Origin: Skeletonema tropicum
Taxonomy: Eukaryota > Bacillariophyta > Thalassiosirophyceae > Thalassiosirales > Thalassiosiraceae
Length of the DNA stretch: 64,000 nt
Direction of reading: 5' to 3'
Assembly: GCA_037178625.1 (NCBI GenBank)
Contig: CM074130.1
Location: 3,658,001 to 3,722,000, forward strand
Every line of letters begins with the position of its first letter. Position 1 is the stretch's first letter. The position numbers and the translations under genes are program-made. Below the pieces are notes generated by a model that did not search any database, was not told the DNA's origin, and saw nothing but the letters and a program-made list of their open reading frames with translations. Of the stretch, positions 1 to 9,765 are shown in pieces.

Positions 1-330
1 CCAGAGGGTGTAAAGCTGAAGGCTGAATTTCTTGATAAACAGAGAATCACCTGGACAGATGGATCCTTCACCTTACACGCTCCAAACGGCTTGTCGGTCA
101 ATGAACGCATTCCCGAACTGCAGAGCCAGAACCGAAATCCATCCATATCCATATATAAATACAACGTATATGCCGAGAGAGGGACGCTGTCACCAGAACC
201 AATTTTTCTACTATACCTCCAGCCAGATGAAACGACAGTTTGGACGCAATATTTGAAATTTACATCCCCTGTTGATACAAGGTTCGGAGACAGAAATGGC
301 GGCAACACTTCCGGAGAATTCTATTATTGA
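1..330 (+). CDS. galactose-mutarotase-like protein, copy 1 (partial, open at left edge)
   Basis: The frame is open from base 1 to a TGA at 328-330 and matches residues about 294-385 of the complete copy at 5818-7164. It keeps the frame despite a 6-nt insertion (an extra Ser-Ile near base 147). The C-terminus differs: after the shared RFG it ends in a short tail finishing GEFYY, so it lacks the C-terminal membrane segment of the complete copy. The start lies outside the window, so an intact soluble or secreted paralogue is possible. The function is inferred only from the complete copy, a member of the galactose-mutarotase-like fold. Confidence 0.6.
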   Translation, partial: PEGVKLKAEFLDKQRITWTDGSFTLHAPNGLSVNERIPELQSQNRNPSISIYKYNVYAERGTLSPEPIFLLYLQPDETTVWTQYLKFTSPVDTRFGDRNGGNTSGEFYY

Positions 331-1292
331 TGACGGCAAGAGCCGCCTGCAAGGAGAACAACAACATTGGCCCATTACCAAAGATTATTAAGCAGCAATT
401 CTTCGAGACCAATCGTAAAGTTTTAAGTATTGAGTATTGTTCAAGTGAAAGTTGCTGTGATTCTCTTCAATATCAACGCGAACCGAACCCAAATCTCATA
501 GGGAGACGTAGACCCGCAGCTAGCTTGGGGTCTACTCTCGCCTTTGCCTCTCGCGTATTGTATCGCTATAGTAGGTTAGCCTACTTTCTCGAACACTCTC
601 TTGTCCACTTTCCTCGCTCCACTTTCTTGCTCACTTCTCACCTGCTCGCAATTGCAAAAGATTGAAGCGCGTTATCTGCCATCTGCCGATAAGTAATCTT
701 CCGCCATCTGCTGCTGCCTTCCCAGCGCTAATCCAATCTTTTGCAAAGATTGCTCCTCAAAACTCAAACGCGCAGCCATTGTCTCTGCTTTGGGCTCCGC
801 GCGCGCGCCCCAAGTATATATAGTAAACACACACAAGGCAGATCTTCTTCCGCGATATCCAGCCAAATAAGCGTACGCGTCACGGTTGAGATGGAGGTCC
901 CCCGAACACAATGAGCATAATAAGTGTACCCATGTGTGTACTACTTCCTCTTTCTTTCTCTTTCCTTAATAAATTCAAATGGGTGTGTTTTTGCATGCAC
1001 TCTTCTAGAGCTATTATCGATAGAGAAGCTTGAATTTATACCCCCAATATCCCAAGCACAACAAAATCTTCTTACCCTCACAGGTCAAAGGGTCAGACTT
1101 ACATAGTTCCATGAAGTTGGGGCTGGCCTGAACCTCGAAAAAGTGGAGGAGTACCGCTCAGCCCTCAAGGATACAAAAAAAGATTCTTTCTGCCGGCACC
1201 TTTAAAGACAAAAAATGAAAGGACGAAAAACAACCTCTCGAGAGCGACCTGCTGCCCACTTCCTCGCAAGAAGGGTGCATCGACAACAAAAT
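331..1292. repeat. segmental duplication, intergenic copy 1
   Basis: This stretch matches 4963-5776, the region upstream of the complete mutarotase-like gene, with indels. It includes a GC-rich CGCGCGCG run followed by a TATA-like ATATATA near 815-825, and the leader that in the third copy runs into the gene start. About 200 bp at 500-700 has no counterpart in the other copy, which instead has its own insert at 5045-5170. Identity stops abruptly after CAACAAAATA at 1292 (5776 in the partner). No gene is seen here. Confidence 0.8.
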
Positions 1293-1461
1293 AAAATGAC
1301 ACAATTCGGCCTCCATCATGCCGATGGCATTGGGAACGGTCGTTCTCAGCAACCAATCGGCCAAATCACTCCGTTCGACGTGCTATACCCTTCACAACAG
1401 CCCTATAGACAGATATTATAAGGTGGCGACGTCAGAGCATTCGTAGCCTCGCTCGTAATAA

Positions 1462-2639
1462 CGGTCAAACTCACCCCATCGTTTCATCACAATCATCAAT
1501 CGCGCATTGGCTTCATATTTCCTCCATCGACGTCCCTGCAATGCTTTTCGCAAAGAGTACCCTCGCCTATTTGATGAGCTACATGCGCAGTTTGCGTTGT
1601 TTCCATCTAATACAAGGATTGCAGAGCAAATGCATTGTGTCGAGCGAAATGCATATAATTCCCAGGCTTCTACTGAGAGTGCCACCGCCAGGAACAATTA
1701 CATCATGGGCCCAGTGTACGAAGACCGACGTGCCCGTCGCGAGATGAGTTTCTACAACACCAATAATAAGTCATCCACTTCCACTACCAAGCGAAGAAAG
1801 GTAGCACCGAAACACAATGATAAGAAGTATCTGCTGGTTGAGCTCGGTCAACAATTGAAAAGCCGTGCGTCTGGATACACTCAAGAAAAGCTGTCTCGTA
1901 TCCCTCTACAAGTCCGGAAGGATAACAGCATCAGTCGAATCAAAGAGCGTGGTACTGATTGCACTCTCAAACTACTCAAAGAGCAGAAACTTGCCCATGC
2001 GAAGCAAGTTGCAAGGAAGAGAGTTAAGAAGGGATTTACTCTGCAAAAGTTGGAAGATCAGAAACTGCAGGCGCTAATTCTTCGCACCGACCACGACACC
2101 TCTTGGAACAGTAGAGACCAAACCGAGCAGTACGCGAAGCTCAAGCAGCTATCGTTCAAAACGTACTGGAGAGGTATCAAAAAAGCTCAGTTCCACAATG
2201 AAATCGAACGCGTCCTACCGGCTTTCCATGCACTCTGTCCCGACATGAAGGATAAGACCAAGAAAGCTTTGTTGGATACAGGCACTACAAAAGCAGCTAA
2301 TGTGTTTTTGTTTCTCCGCCATGTCCAGCAGATTGCCGAGAAGAAGATTGAGGATGACATCAGTACCCAAGTCGAGCAGAAGAGCTTAAAGACAGTTCAA
2401 CTGAAGATTATTTGCTTGAGTTTATCAAAGTCGATGAGTCTGAGCATTTGGAGACGGTAGCTACGGAACAAGCCAGCAAGATGCAAGCCATGCACACTTT
2501 AATGAAAGAATTCGCCAATAAAGAGACTGAACAGCAATACGGAAGAAATTTTGAACGTCTTGATTATACAGTGAAGACGACGTCGTATTGCGAGGGTGAC
2601 TTCATGTATTGCATTGATGATGAAGAGGATGATGACTAG
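1462..2639 (+). pseudogene. unknown charged protein, frame broken
   Basis: A reading frame is open from 1462 to the stop at 2458-2460, with its first in-frame ATG at 1630. A second frame (2412-2639) continues with matching acidic composition and ends in IDDEEDDD. The switch lies near 2380-2420 and needs a shift of two bases forward or one back; no GT-AG intron is obvious. The protein is rich in Lys, Arg and Gln, with a coiled-coil-like middle (about 1950-2080) and no recognised domain. The segment around 1600-1740 has the feel of a transposase tail, but I cannot assign it. Lack of an early ATG and its place inside the foreign block suggest a mobile-element remnant. Confidence 0.4.
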
Positions 2640-3062
2640 ACCTCATGCAAGTGTTGATTTTGAAGATGTAGTTTTAGATGTAATGCATAGTATTGATGTG
2701 TTTGAGTTGCTGTAGTATCTTCTCCTCGTCTACTACCAATCAAGCCGTGTATTGTTTTTCATAGAGTAATAATATCATTCCCAGATCAATAATTTCATGT
2801 CCACATATCAGCGGCTTTCCGACTTTGACGGTCAATTAATGCCCAAAATATGGCAATGATCCTTGATTATATAGTCTTTGAACTATCCAATGGGCCATCA
2901 ATCGGTCTGTGGGGACGTTAGGAACATGATACGTTGCCCCATCAAAGATCGGTGATTTTTACGAAATGTGCAAGATGTCCGTACTTGAAGCGGCATTACG
3001 ACCACGACGACTGATATCAAGTGAAATAGTGCCAGCACCCGTCGAATATAGATCATGGGCTG

Positions 3063-3717
3063 GCAGCCATAATCATATAGCGCCGTTTCTCAATAATCAT
3101 ATAGCGCCAGGTACATGTATGCAATTCCTACATACGTAAAGTGGCCCTTTCTCACACAACGCTCGCACTTAACCGCTTCAACGCTCAAATTTTTTTTTGC
3201 CCGCCACGCATCATCAACTCACAACACACACATATGCCCAGCAATTGAAAACTGTGTTCGCAGATAGTATCAGTACCGTTAGCGAGACTAATCAGTACCG
3301 TGTTAGCAAGACTATGGGTTATCTCTTACCTCTACCTGCTGCTTCAATCCTACTTATCGTACTGGTACTACGCAAACTTTGGTGACGGGTAACGTATCTT
3401 TCATAAGTACCTGAGACAAACTTCAATAAGAGAAAGGATGATAAGGACGAAACGTATCGTGGATTGCCGCTTCCGCTATTCGAGTACCGCTAATGGTAGT
3501 GAAGTCCCATTTCATATGTAGGAGTGCCGTTTATGTGCCGGAGAGGAATGTAAGACGGGTGGAATGATGGTGGTATAAAGTTTCATGCGGGGCATTTGAC
3601 AAAAGTGAGAAATGTGCGAGCGTTGTGTGAGAAAGGGCCACCTCACGTATGTAGGAATTACATACATGTACCTGGCGCTATATGATCATTGAGAAACGGC
3701 GCTATGATTATGGCTGC
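3063..3717. mobile_element. long-TIR non-autonomous element, copy A (MULE-like)
   Basis: A 655-bp element starts GCAGCCATAATCATATAGCG and ends with the inverse, with terminal inverted repeats of roughly 115 bp. It is flanked by direct repeats GATCATGGGCTG at 3051-3062 and 3718-3729 (12 bp, or 11 plus a chance base). A nearly identical copy lies at 47203-47854. Long TIRs and 9-12 bp duplications fit Mutator-like non-autonomous elements. There is no transposase. A 62-codon ORF (3197-3385) is retained in both copies, which may only reflect recent spread. Confidence 0.85.
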
Positions 3718-3805
3718 GATCATGGGCTGTCCATAGACACTCGGCTTGTGAGGAAATGTGTAACATGGTGAAACTACACACCGAACATGGTGGATTTTGA
3801 TGATA

Positions 3806-4335
3806 AAGGCCGTGCAGGTCGATTTTTTGCACCCGGAGCCTTTCCCGCAATTTTTTTGTTAGTGAAATGCTCTAGCTTTGGGCCATGGTGGCCAAAATTA
3901 AGTTTCAGGGAAGTGGTTTACATGCTTGTCCCGAGATACTATCCTTTAGGTGACTATTATGTGAGTATATATACTGAGGGGCAGGTGGTGAAGCCGTATA
4001 TTTTCGTCGAGATATGCATTTGAAGGTGCTCTCTAGCTTGGTACTAGCTTTGATGGCTGATGGTCTGCCAAATTTGTCTAGCAAAAATGCAGTGGACTCT
4101 CACATGCATTTCTCAGCGGAGCATTGGAATTATCGGCCAGTCAACACATTTATAGAACCCCCATTATGGTCGACAAAAGGATGGTGATACTGGAAAAGCA
4201 TGTTGGGCAACTCTCCGAAATATAATTTTGGCCATTGTGGCCCAAAGCTAGAGCATTTCACATTTCACTAACAAAAAAAATTGAAAAAAGGCTCCGGGTG
4301 CAAAAAGTGAAGATTTTGGCGGGATGCACGGCCTT
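3806..4335. mobile_element. TA-flanked MITE with about 130-bp TIRs
   Basis: A 530-bp element begins AAGGCCGTGCA and ends TGCACGGCCTT, flanked by TA (3804-3805 and 4336-4337). The inverted arms extend about 130 bp with small indels and share a block around TAGCTTTGGGCCA. No coding capacity is believable. The TA duplication suggests mobilisation by a Tc1/mariner-type transposase. The exact ends are inferred from the inverted repeat, since no second copy is present to confirm them. Confidence 0.65.
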
Positions 4336-4549
4336 TATGTATGTATTTTTTCTTTGCGATGGAGGGTGAAAGAGCCGGCGCGCCAAATCCACTTAGCCGA
4401 TTTTGGCCCCTGGAAGAGAAGACCCATCCGACCCCATATACGACCACCACCATCGGCGACAATGATGAAACCAATGATACGAATGGCACGACATGACCCC
4501 AATAGACCAATGACTGCGAGTTGGGGCGGAAATTTGACGATTTGATCAT

Positions 4550-4962
4550 TTGGGCGTGTGGGCGGAAGACTTGAACACTTATGCAAATGTAACGATGGCA
4601 AGAGACGGATCAATCTCAATGAAAATGACCAAAACCATCCCAGAAGGTGTAAAGCTGAAGGCTGAATTTCTTGATAAACAGAGAATCACCTGGACAGATG
4701 GATCCTTTACCTTACACGCTCAAACGGCTTGTCGGTCAATGAACGCATTCCCGAACTGCAGAGCCAGAACCGAAATCCATCCATATATAAATACAACGTA
4801 TATGCCGAGAGAGGGACGCTGTCACCAGAACCAATGCTTCTTCTATACCTCCAGCCAGATGAAACGACAGTTTGGACGCAATATTTGAAATTTACATCCC
4901 CTGTTGATACAAGGTTCGGAGACAGAAATGGCGGCAACACTTCCGGAGAATTCTATGTATAA
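4550..4962 (+). pseudogene. galactose-mutarotase-like gene, copy 2 (5'-truncated, frameshifted)
   Basis: Homology to the complete gene starts abruptly at GGGCGTGTGG (equivalent to 6606), so the first two thirds of the gene are missing. A single-base deletion in GCTC-AAACGG (about 4719; the other copies have GCTCCAAACGG) shifts the frame. The downstream frame continues to a TAA at 4960-4962 with the same short GEFY tail as copy 1. It is therefore closer to copy 1 than to the complete gene, and cannot encode a working protein. Confidence 0.85.
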
Positions 4963-5776
4963 TTGATGACGGCAAGAGCCGCCTGCAAGGAGAACAACAG
5001 CATTGGCCCATTATCAAGATTATTAAGCAGCAATTCTTCGAGACTTGTGACGGACGGACGATAATGGAGGGCGCAGATCTCGATCGTTCCTCTCATTCGA
5101 TCTTTTGGGATCGGCATGCAACCTCCATGTCGATTGGCACGCCTAGACGTTTGGGTTTAGCTGTTAGTTTGTAGAAAATAATCGAAGTATTGAGTATTGT
5201 TCAAGTTGCTGTGATTCTCTTCAATATCAACGCGAACCGAACCCAAAACCACCTTCAACGCGCAGCCAGTGTCTCTGCTTTGGGCTCCGCGCGCGCGCCC
5301 CAAGTATATAGTAAACACACACAAGGCAGATCTTCTTCCGCGATATCCAGCCAAATAAGCGTACGCGTCACGGTTGAGATGGAGGTCCCCCGAACACAAT
5401 GAGCATAATAAGTGTACCCATGTGTGTACTACTTCCTCTTTCTTTCTCTTTCCTTAATAAATTCAAATGGGTGTGTTTTTGCATGCACTCTTCTAGAGCT
5501 ATTATCGATAGAGAAGCTTGAATTTATACCCCCAATATCCCAAGCACAACAAAATCTTTTACCCTCACAGGTCAAAGGGTCGTAGTTCCATGAAGTTGGG
5601 GTTGGCCTGAACCTCGAAAAAGTGGAGGAGTACCGCTCAGCCCTCAAGGATACAAAAAAAGATTCTTTCTGCCGAAGTGCACCTTCAAAGACAAAAAATG
5701 AAAGGACGAAAAACAACCTCTCGAGAGCGACCTGCTGCCCACTTCCTCGCAAGAAGGGTGCATCGACAACAAAATA
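4963..5776. repeat. segmental duplication, intergenic copy 2 (upstream region of the complete gene)
   Basis: This is the partner of 331-1292. It lies directly upstream of the complete mutarotase-like gene and probably contains its promoter. A GC-rich CGCGCGCG run is followed by AAGTATATAG near 5303-5312, and a pyrimidine-rich stretch lies at 5428-5452. The region 5045-5170 is absent from the first copy. No ORF in it is credible. Confidence 0.75.
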
Positions 5777-5817
5777 CTCAAAAAGGTTGCGGCCAGCAGT
5801 TCCATAATATTTCTAAG

Positions 5818-7164
5818 ATGGGGATGGCAATGTACTTTCACCTTGTCGCTGGCATAGTATTTTTATTTGTGGCACGTAATGTGTCGGCAAGCGAATCCTA
5901 CGTCAATGTAACCCTCCAGTCTCCTATCATGTCGGCAAGGGTGTTTTTGCCGCATAAGGATGGATCTGGAGATAGCCAATACTACGTAGGTTCTCGCTTT
6001 GAACACGGCAGTATGATCGGGGATGTTGTCTTTGGACATAAAACAATATATGGAAGAGGTATGTGGCGAACCCCTCACGACCCTTCGTGGCCAGAAAGTG
6101 GACTGGGATTGGCATCGGAGTTTGGCTGTGGCGATGATGGACCTACATGTGCAGGCAAGGGTGATATTACTAATGGTGTACTGGGATACGAGAGTGCCAA
6201 GAATGGAGAGCCGTTCTTGAAAATCGGAGTTGGGGCGCTTATAAAAGGCTCTTGTCCAGATTGTCACTCAAGTGATAACTACAAATTCAATAGCCCTTAC
6301 AAGTTCTATCGGCAACCAAAGTGGTCAACTCTTCCCTCTCGTAGTTCTAATGAAGTCAGTCTTGTACACGAGGAGTCACTCGGCGATCTTGGCTATAGGA
6401 TTCAAAAAACAATACGCTTGGAGGGCGATATCATGTCAGTGAGAACGGTTTTGTCAAACTCGGGGAAGAAACAGTTCAGTACACCCTGGTATTCTCATCA
6501 TTTTTTCACTGGTGATAACGATCCTGTCGGCCCTGGTTACGGCATTGATCTTGGATTGAGCGAATACGGTGTGTGGGAGTCTGCTCCTCTCTTTGATCAG
6601 CCTGGTTTGGGCGTGTGGGCGGAAGACTTGAACACTTATGCAAATGTAACGATGGCAAGAGACGGATCAATCTCAATGAAAATGACCAAAACCATCCCAG
6701 AGGGTGTAAAGCTGAAGGCTGAATTTCTTGATGGACAGAGAATCATCTGGACAGATGGATCGTTTACCATACATGCTCCAAACGGCTTGTCGGTCAATGA
6801 ACGCATTCCCGAACTGCAAAGCCAGAACCGAAATCCATTCATATATAAATACAACGTATATGCCGAGAGAGGGACGCTGTCACCAGAACCAATGCTTCTT
6901 CTATACCTCCAGCCAGCTGAAACGACAGTTTGGACGCAATATTTGAAATTTACATCTCATGTTGATGCAAGGTTCGGAGCACCATTTCTGTCAATGCGTT
7001 TACCCAGCGATTGGCAAAATCTGAGTTTTCTGTATTATTGGAGGAGTGCACTTGCAGTTGTCCTGTGTTCTGCGGCTTTTGCCGGCTTCTATTCAATGTT
7101 TGTCAGTATTAGACGCGTTCATGCTTATGCACCCATTCCTGAAGCAGCAGTAGATGTAGTTTAA
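5818..7164 (+). CDS. secreted or membrane galactose-mutarotase-like protein
   Basis: A 448-aa protein. The ATG at 5818 is chosen because it gives an N-terminal signal peptide (hydrophobic residues about 5-22 ending VSASES); the longer frame upstream is charged leader sequence shared with the duplicated intergenic unit. The body resembles the aldose-1-epimerase/galactose-mutarotase superfamily of large hypothetical proteins: a YYVGSRFEHG motif near residue 45, KIGVGAL near 140, a TVRL-like strand and WYSHHFF near 225. A hydrophobic segment near residues 402-425 suggests a C-terminal membrane anchor. Sugar epimerisation is the family's usual chemistry, but substrate and activity are unknown. 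It is the only complete member of the local tandem array. Confidence 0.75.
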   Translation: MGMAMYFHLVAGIVFLFVARNVSASESYVNVTLQSPIMSARVFLPHKDGSGDSQYYVGSRFEHGSMIGDVVFGHKTIYGRGMWRTPHDPSWPESGLGLASEFGCGDDGPTCAGKGDITNGVLGYESAKNGEPFLKIGVGALIKGSCPDCHSSDNYKFNSPYKFYRQPKWSTLPSRSSNEVSLVHEESLGDLGYRIQKTIRLEGDIMSVRTVLSNSGKKQFSTPWYSHHFFTGDNDPVGPGYGIDLGLSEYGVWESAPLFDQPGLGVWAEDLNTYANVTMARDGSISMKMTKTIPEGVKLKAEFLDGQRIIWTDGSFTIHAPNGLSVNERIPELQSQNRNPFIYKYNVYAERGTLSPEPMLLLYLQPAETTVWTQYLKFTSHVDARFGAPFLSMRLPSDWQNLSFLYYWRSALAVVLCSAAFAGFYSMFVSIRRVHAYAPIPEAAVDVV

Positions 7165-7336
7165 TGTGTAAATAGTGCAGTGAATTTGTATGTGAACGAA
7201 AGGGTTGATTTTGTTAAATTTTAGCTGAAATCTCCTGTAGATTCGTTTCATAGCGTTCACCTCTGCTATCCTATACAACTTTTTATTAGCTTCGGCTTGT
7301 CTGCACGCATGCTTATGAACACTTTATTGAAATAGT

Positions 7337-7897
7337 TTACGACTTGATTTTTACGATTGCTTCCACTTCTACTGATGCATCCAGAGGTAGAGTATTCACC
7401 CCGATTGCTGATCGTGCATGATATCCAATTGGCTTATCAAATACTTCCATGATAACATCCGAGCAACCATCCATGACAAGGTGCTGGTGCTTGAAATCAG
7501 TGGATGAGTTGACGATGCCAAAAACCTTCACAACTTGCTCGACTTTGTCAAGATCACCGAGATGATTTTTGAGAGTTGAAATAATATTCAGTCCACAATG
7601 TCTTGCAGCTTCGTAGCCTTCCTCGACCGTCAATCCCCCTCCCTCTGGATTTAATGCGCCTGTGATTAAAGTCCCATCAGCCTTAATTGGAAGATGTCCA
7701 GATACATAAAGTGTGTTTTCACCAGGCACCCTGCAAGTGATGTTGTAGTTTGCCTTTGGAGCCGGTGCTGCTGGAAGTTCTATGCCAAGTTCTTCAATTT
7801 TCTTTTCAATGTGAACGCTGCGGCTAGCGAAGGCACACCGGCTAAGTTTATTGCTGGCTGCTGAGAGCTTCGGTAGTTGTCGAGTTATGGCATTCAT
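7337..7897 (-). CDS. RidA/YjgF/YER057c family protein, probably organellar
   Basis: A 186-aa protein of the RidA (reactive imine deaminase, formerly L-PSP) family. Members hydrolyse the 2-aminoacrylate-type enamines released by PLP enzymes, usually as trimers. Seen: LYVSGHLPIKADG, the EGYEAARHCGLNI block, a VVKVFGIVNS strand and a C-terminal ARSAIGVNTLPLDASVEVEA, which contains the family's usual substrate-binding Arg region. The ATG at 7897 is used because the roughly 45 residues after it are rich in Arg and Ser and look like a mitochondrial presequence; in-frame extension upstream is not protein-like. The gene is divergent from the phosphatase gene. Confidence 0.85.
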   Translation of the reverse strand: MNAITRQLPKLSAASNKLSRCAFASRSVHIEKKIEELGIELPAAPAPKANYNITCRVPGENTLYVSGHLPIKADGTLITGALNPEGGGLTVEEGYEAARHCGLNIISTLKNHLGDLDKVEQVVKVFGIVNSSTDFKHQHLVMDGCSDVIMEVFDKPIGYHARSAIGVNTLPLDASVEVEAIVKIKS

Positions 7898-8341
7898 TGT
7901 CAAGAGCGCTACAATACTGAAGACTTCTAAGTGGCAGATAGAGTGAATGAAAGCGAGCGGAGAGAGGGAGGAAGTATTGACGTCATAACATCGAACATGG
8001 GCAGTTCTTCGCGTGAGCGAGGGCATGCCCCCCAGCACCGCCCGCAAGTTGGAAGCAGGCTCCGGCCCCTTTGCTTTCGCTCATCGCCATCTTCCATCTT
8101 CAAAGCGAAAATGCACTGCCACTGCGCTATATACTGCAGGCACTTCAAACCAAAAGGTTCCGAGCTCCAGCAGGCTTCTAAGTACTGCCTTGATGCAGTC
8201 GAAGATACAGCATACAATGGGATCGCGGTATGTTTGACTTTTAATGTTCTGACGTCCATGACGGAACAGTGTTACTCCTACAGAGCTGCTTGCATTCCAT
8301 CGAACAACCTCTACTCTACAGAACTCTTGACCGCACCGCTC

Positions 8342-9544
8342 ATGGCTACAAAACCAGCTGTGCAGGCGGCTGCGTTGTTGTCCCTACGAGGTCTTCGGAG
8401 GCGACGTTTGGGTCATATCGGGCCCAATCACTATCAGAACGATCTTGATAAATGGGGACGTAAAAAGATTAATGGAACACCCAGCAGTTTGATTGGTGTC
8501 ACGGGGGGCAGAAGGCCTGCACCGAGGGCATCTCTCGTGTTGGGAGGGCAGCTGCCGCCTAGACGAAGAAATGGATTGGATGGCCTTGCCGCGAAAAGCT
8601 CCACTGCGGCCAAACTGAATGGGAGCGACATGAAGAACAAGGAGAATGGTTTCATATCCAATGCATTTGAGCAACGTGTACTCCGCACTAGCCGCAGCTA
8701 TGGTAATGGAACAAATGGATTGAATGGGAACAGTCGTCTTCATCAAAGCACATGCGAACACGATGAAAGTGACAAACAGCAAAATGGAGGAGGGCAGTAT
8801 TCATCTGACCTTGTAGTAGTCCTTGACATGGATGAATGCTTAATACACTCGCAATTCCTATCCGATCAATTAGTTGACAAGTACAGACAAGTTGAGGATC
8901 GGCCTGCATCTTCCTCGTCTTCGTTCCAACAAGGCTATGATAATGAGGAGGTTGAATCCATCATACTGAGTACGTGCGAATCATTTCGCATAAATTTGCC
9001 TGATGGTGATCTTGTCAATGTCAACAAGAGACCAAATCTGGATGTCTTCTTGAAAGAAATTACAAGTCGGTATGAGACGTACATATTCACGGCTGCCATG
9101 GAAGTGTATGCAAGTCCTGTGCTGGATGTGCTTGACCCACATGGTGAAATGTTTCGAGGAAGATTTTACCGAGATACATGCATGTATAGTCCTGATTTAG
9201 GTGTATATGCAAAGGACTTGTGCCATGTGCTAAGGGAACGCAAGGTCCTAATCAATTCAGAAGACCAAGATGACGAGGAGTATTGTTATGAAAACGATTG
9301 CTTGGAGTGTGATGAGCGTCGTGTTGTATTAGTAGACAACAATCCATTGAGCTTTCTACCAAATCCCTCCAATGGAATTCTGGTTTCATCATTTTATGAT
9401 GATCCGAAAGATGATACGTTGGAAGCTGTGATGGAGCTACTGTATGAGCTAGAAGACAGTGATGATGTTCGCCCAATTTTGGATGAAAAGTTTGGGCTGA
9501 AAGATGCATTGAATGATGTTGTGAAAGGGTCACCTGGTTGGTGA
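8342..9544 (+). CDS. FCP1/SCP-like (NIF domain) protein phosphatase
   Basis: A 400-aa protein. The C-terminal half (from about residue 158) is a NIF/FCP1 haloacid-dehalogenase phosphatase. It has the catalytic loop VLDMDECLIHS (the first Asp is the nucleophile, the second the acid/base), then NKRPNLDVFLKE, the YIFTAAMEVYASPVLD block, FRGRFYRDTC and VVLVDNNPLSF. Relatives dephosphorylate the RNA polymerase II CTD or other phosphoserine proteins. The family normally has DLDETL; Met and Cys here are mild variants. The frame is open upstream to 7931, but the extra residues are not protein-like and would reach the divergent RidA start, so the ATG at 8342 is preferred. The N-terminal 150 residues are low-complexity. 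Confidence 0.8.
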   Translation: MATKPAVQAAALLSLRGLRRRRLGHIGPNHYQNDLDKWGRKKINGTPSSLIGVTGGRRPAPRASLVLGGQLPPRRRNGLDGLAAKSSTAAKLNGSDMKNKENGFISNAFEQRVLRTSRSYGNGTNGLNGNSRLHQSTCEHDESDKQQNGGGQYSSDLVVVLDMDECLIHSQFLSDQLVDKYRQVEDRPASSSSSFQQGYDNEEVESIILSTCESFRINLPDGDLVNVNKRPNLDVFLKEITSRYETYIFTAAMEVYASPVLDVLDPHGEMFRGRFYRDTCMYSPDLGVYAKDLCHVLRERKVLINSEDQDDEEYCYENDCLECDERRVVLVDNNPLSFLPNPSNGILVSSFYDDPKDDTLEAVMELLYELEDSDDVRPILDEKFGLKDALNDVVKGSPGW

Positions 9545-9765
9545 TTATATGTAATTATTTGCTAAATATTGTAACGCTAGAGAGTAGGAGTACTGTTGAC
9601 TGAAGATAGATTAGATATCAACGAATTCAGAACTCATCGTCTTCTCGCCCAGCCAGTTTGGTGTTGATGCACTCACAAGTTGAAGGAGTCCCAAAATCTA
9701 AGGACCCCCTCCTCAAATAACTCCTCAACATCGCTTCTGTTCCACCTCACAAGAACAAAACAACC

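Larger units (their letters stand above)
1293..4549. other. foreign block replacing the 5' part of mutarotase copy 2
   Basis: The block runs from the point where homology to the intergenic unit ends (1292) to the point where homology to the middle of the mutarotase gene resumes (4550, equivalent to 6606). It stands where about 800 bp of gene copy 2 should be. It holds a broken ORF (1462-2639), two TIR elements (3063-3717 and 3806-4335) and otherwise featureless DNA (2640-3050, 3730-3803, 4338-4549). It is best explained as insertion with deletion, or a break repaired with transposon-rich DNA. Confidence 0.6.

Noticed and set aside
3197..3385. 62-codon ORF shared by both long-TIR elements
   Set aside because: Conservation is explained by recent element spread; no coding bias or homologue is evident. 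Kept only as a note under the element.
3787..4023. 78-codon ORF
   Set aside because: It spans the left inverted repeat of a MITE and its frame exists only in one arm.
8013..9533. Several ORFs antisense to, or in other frames of, the phosphatase gene
   Set aside because: They are shadows of a well-supported gene.
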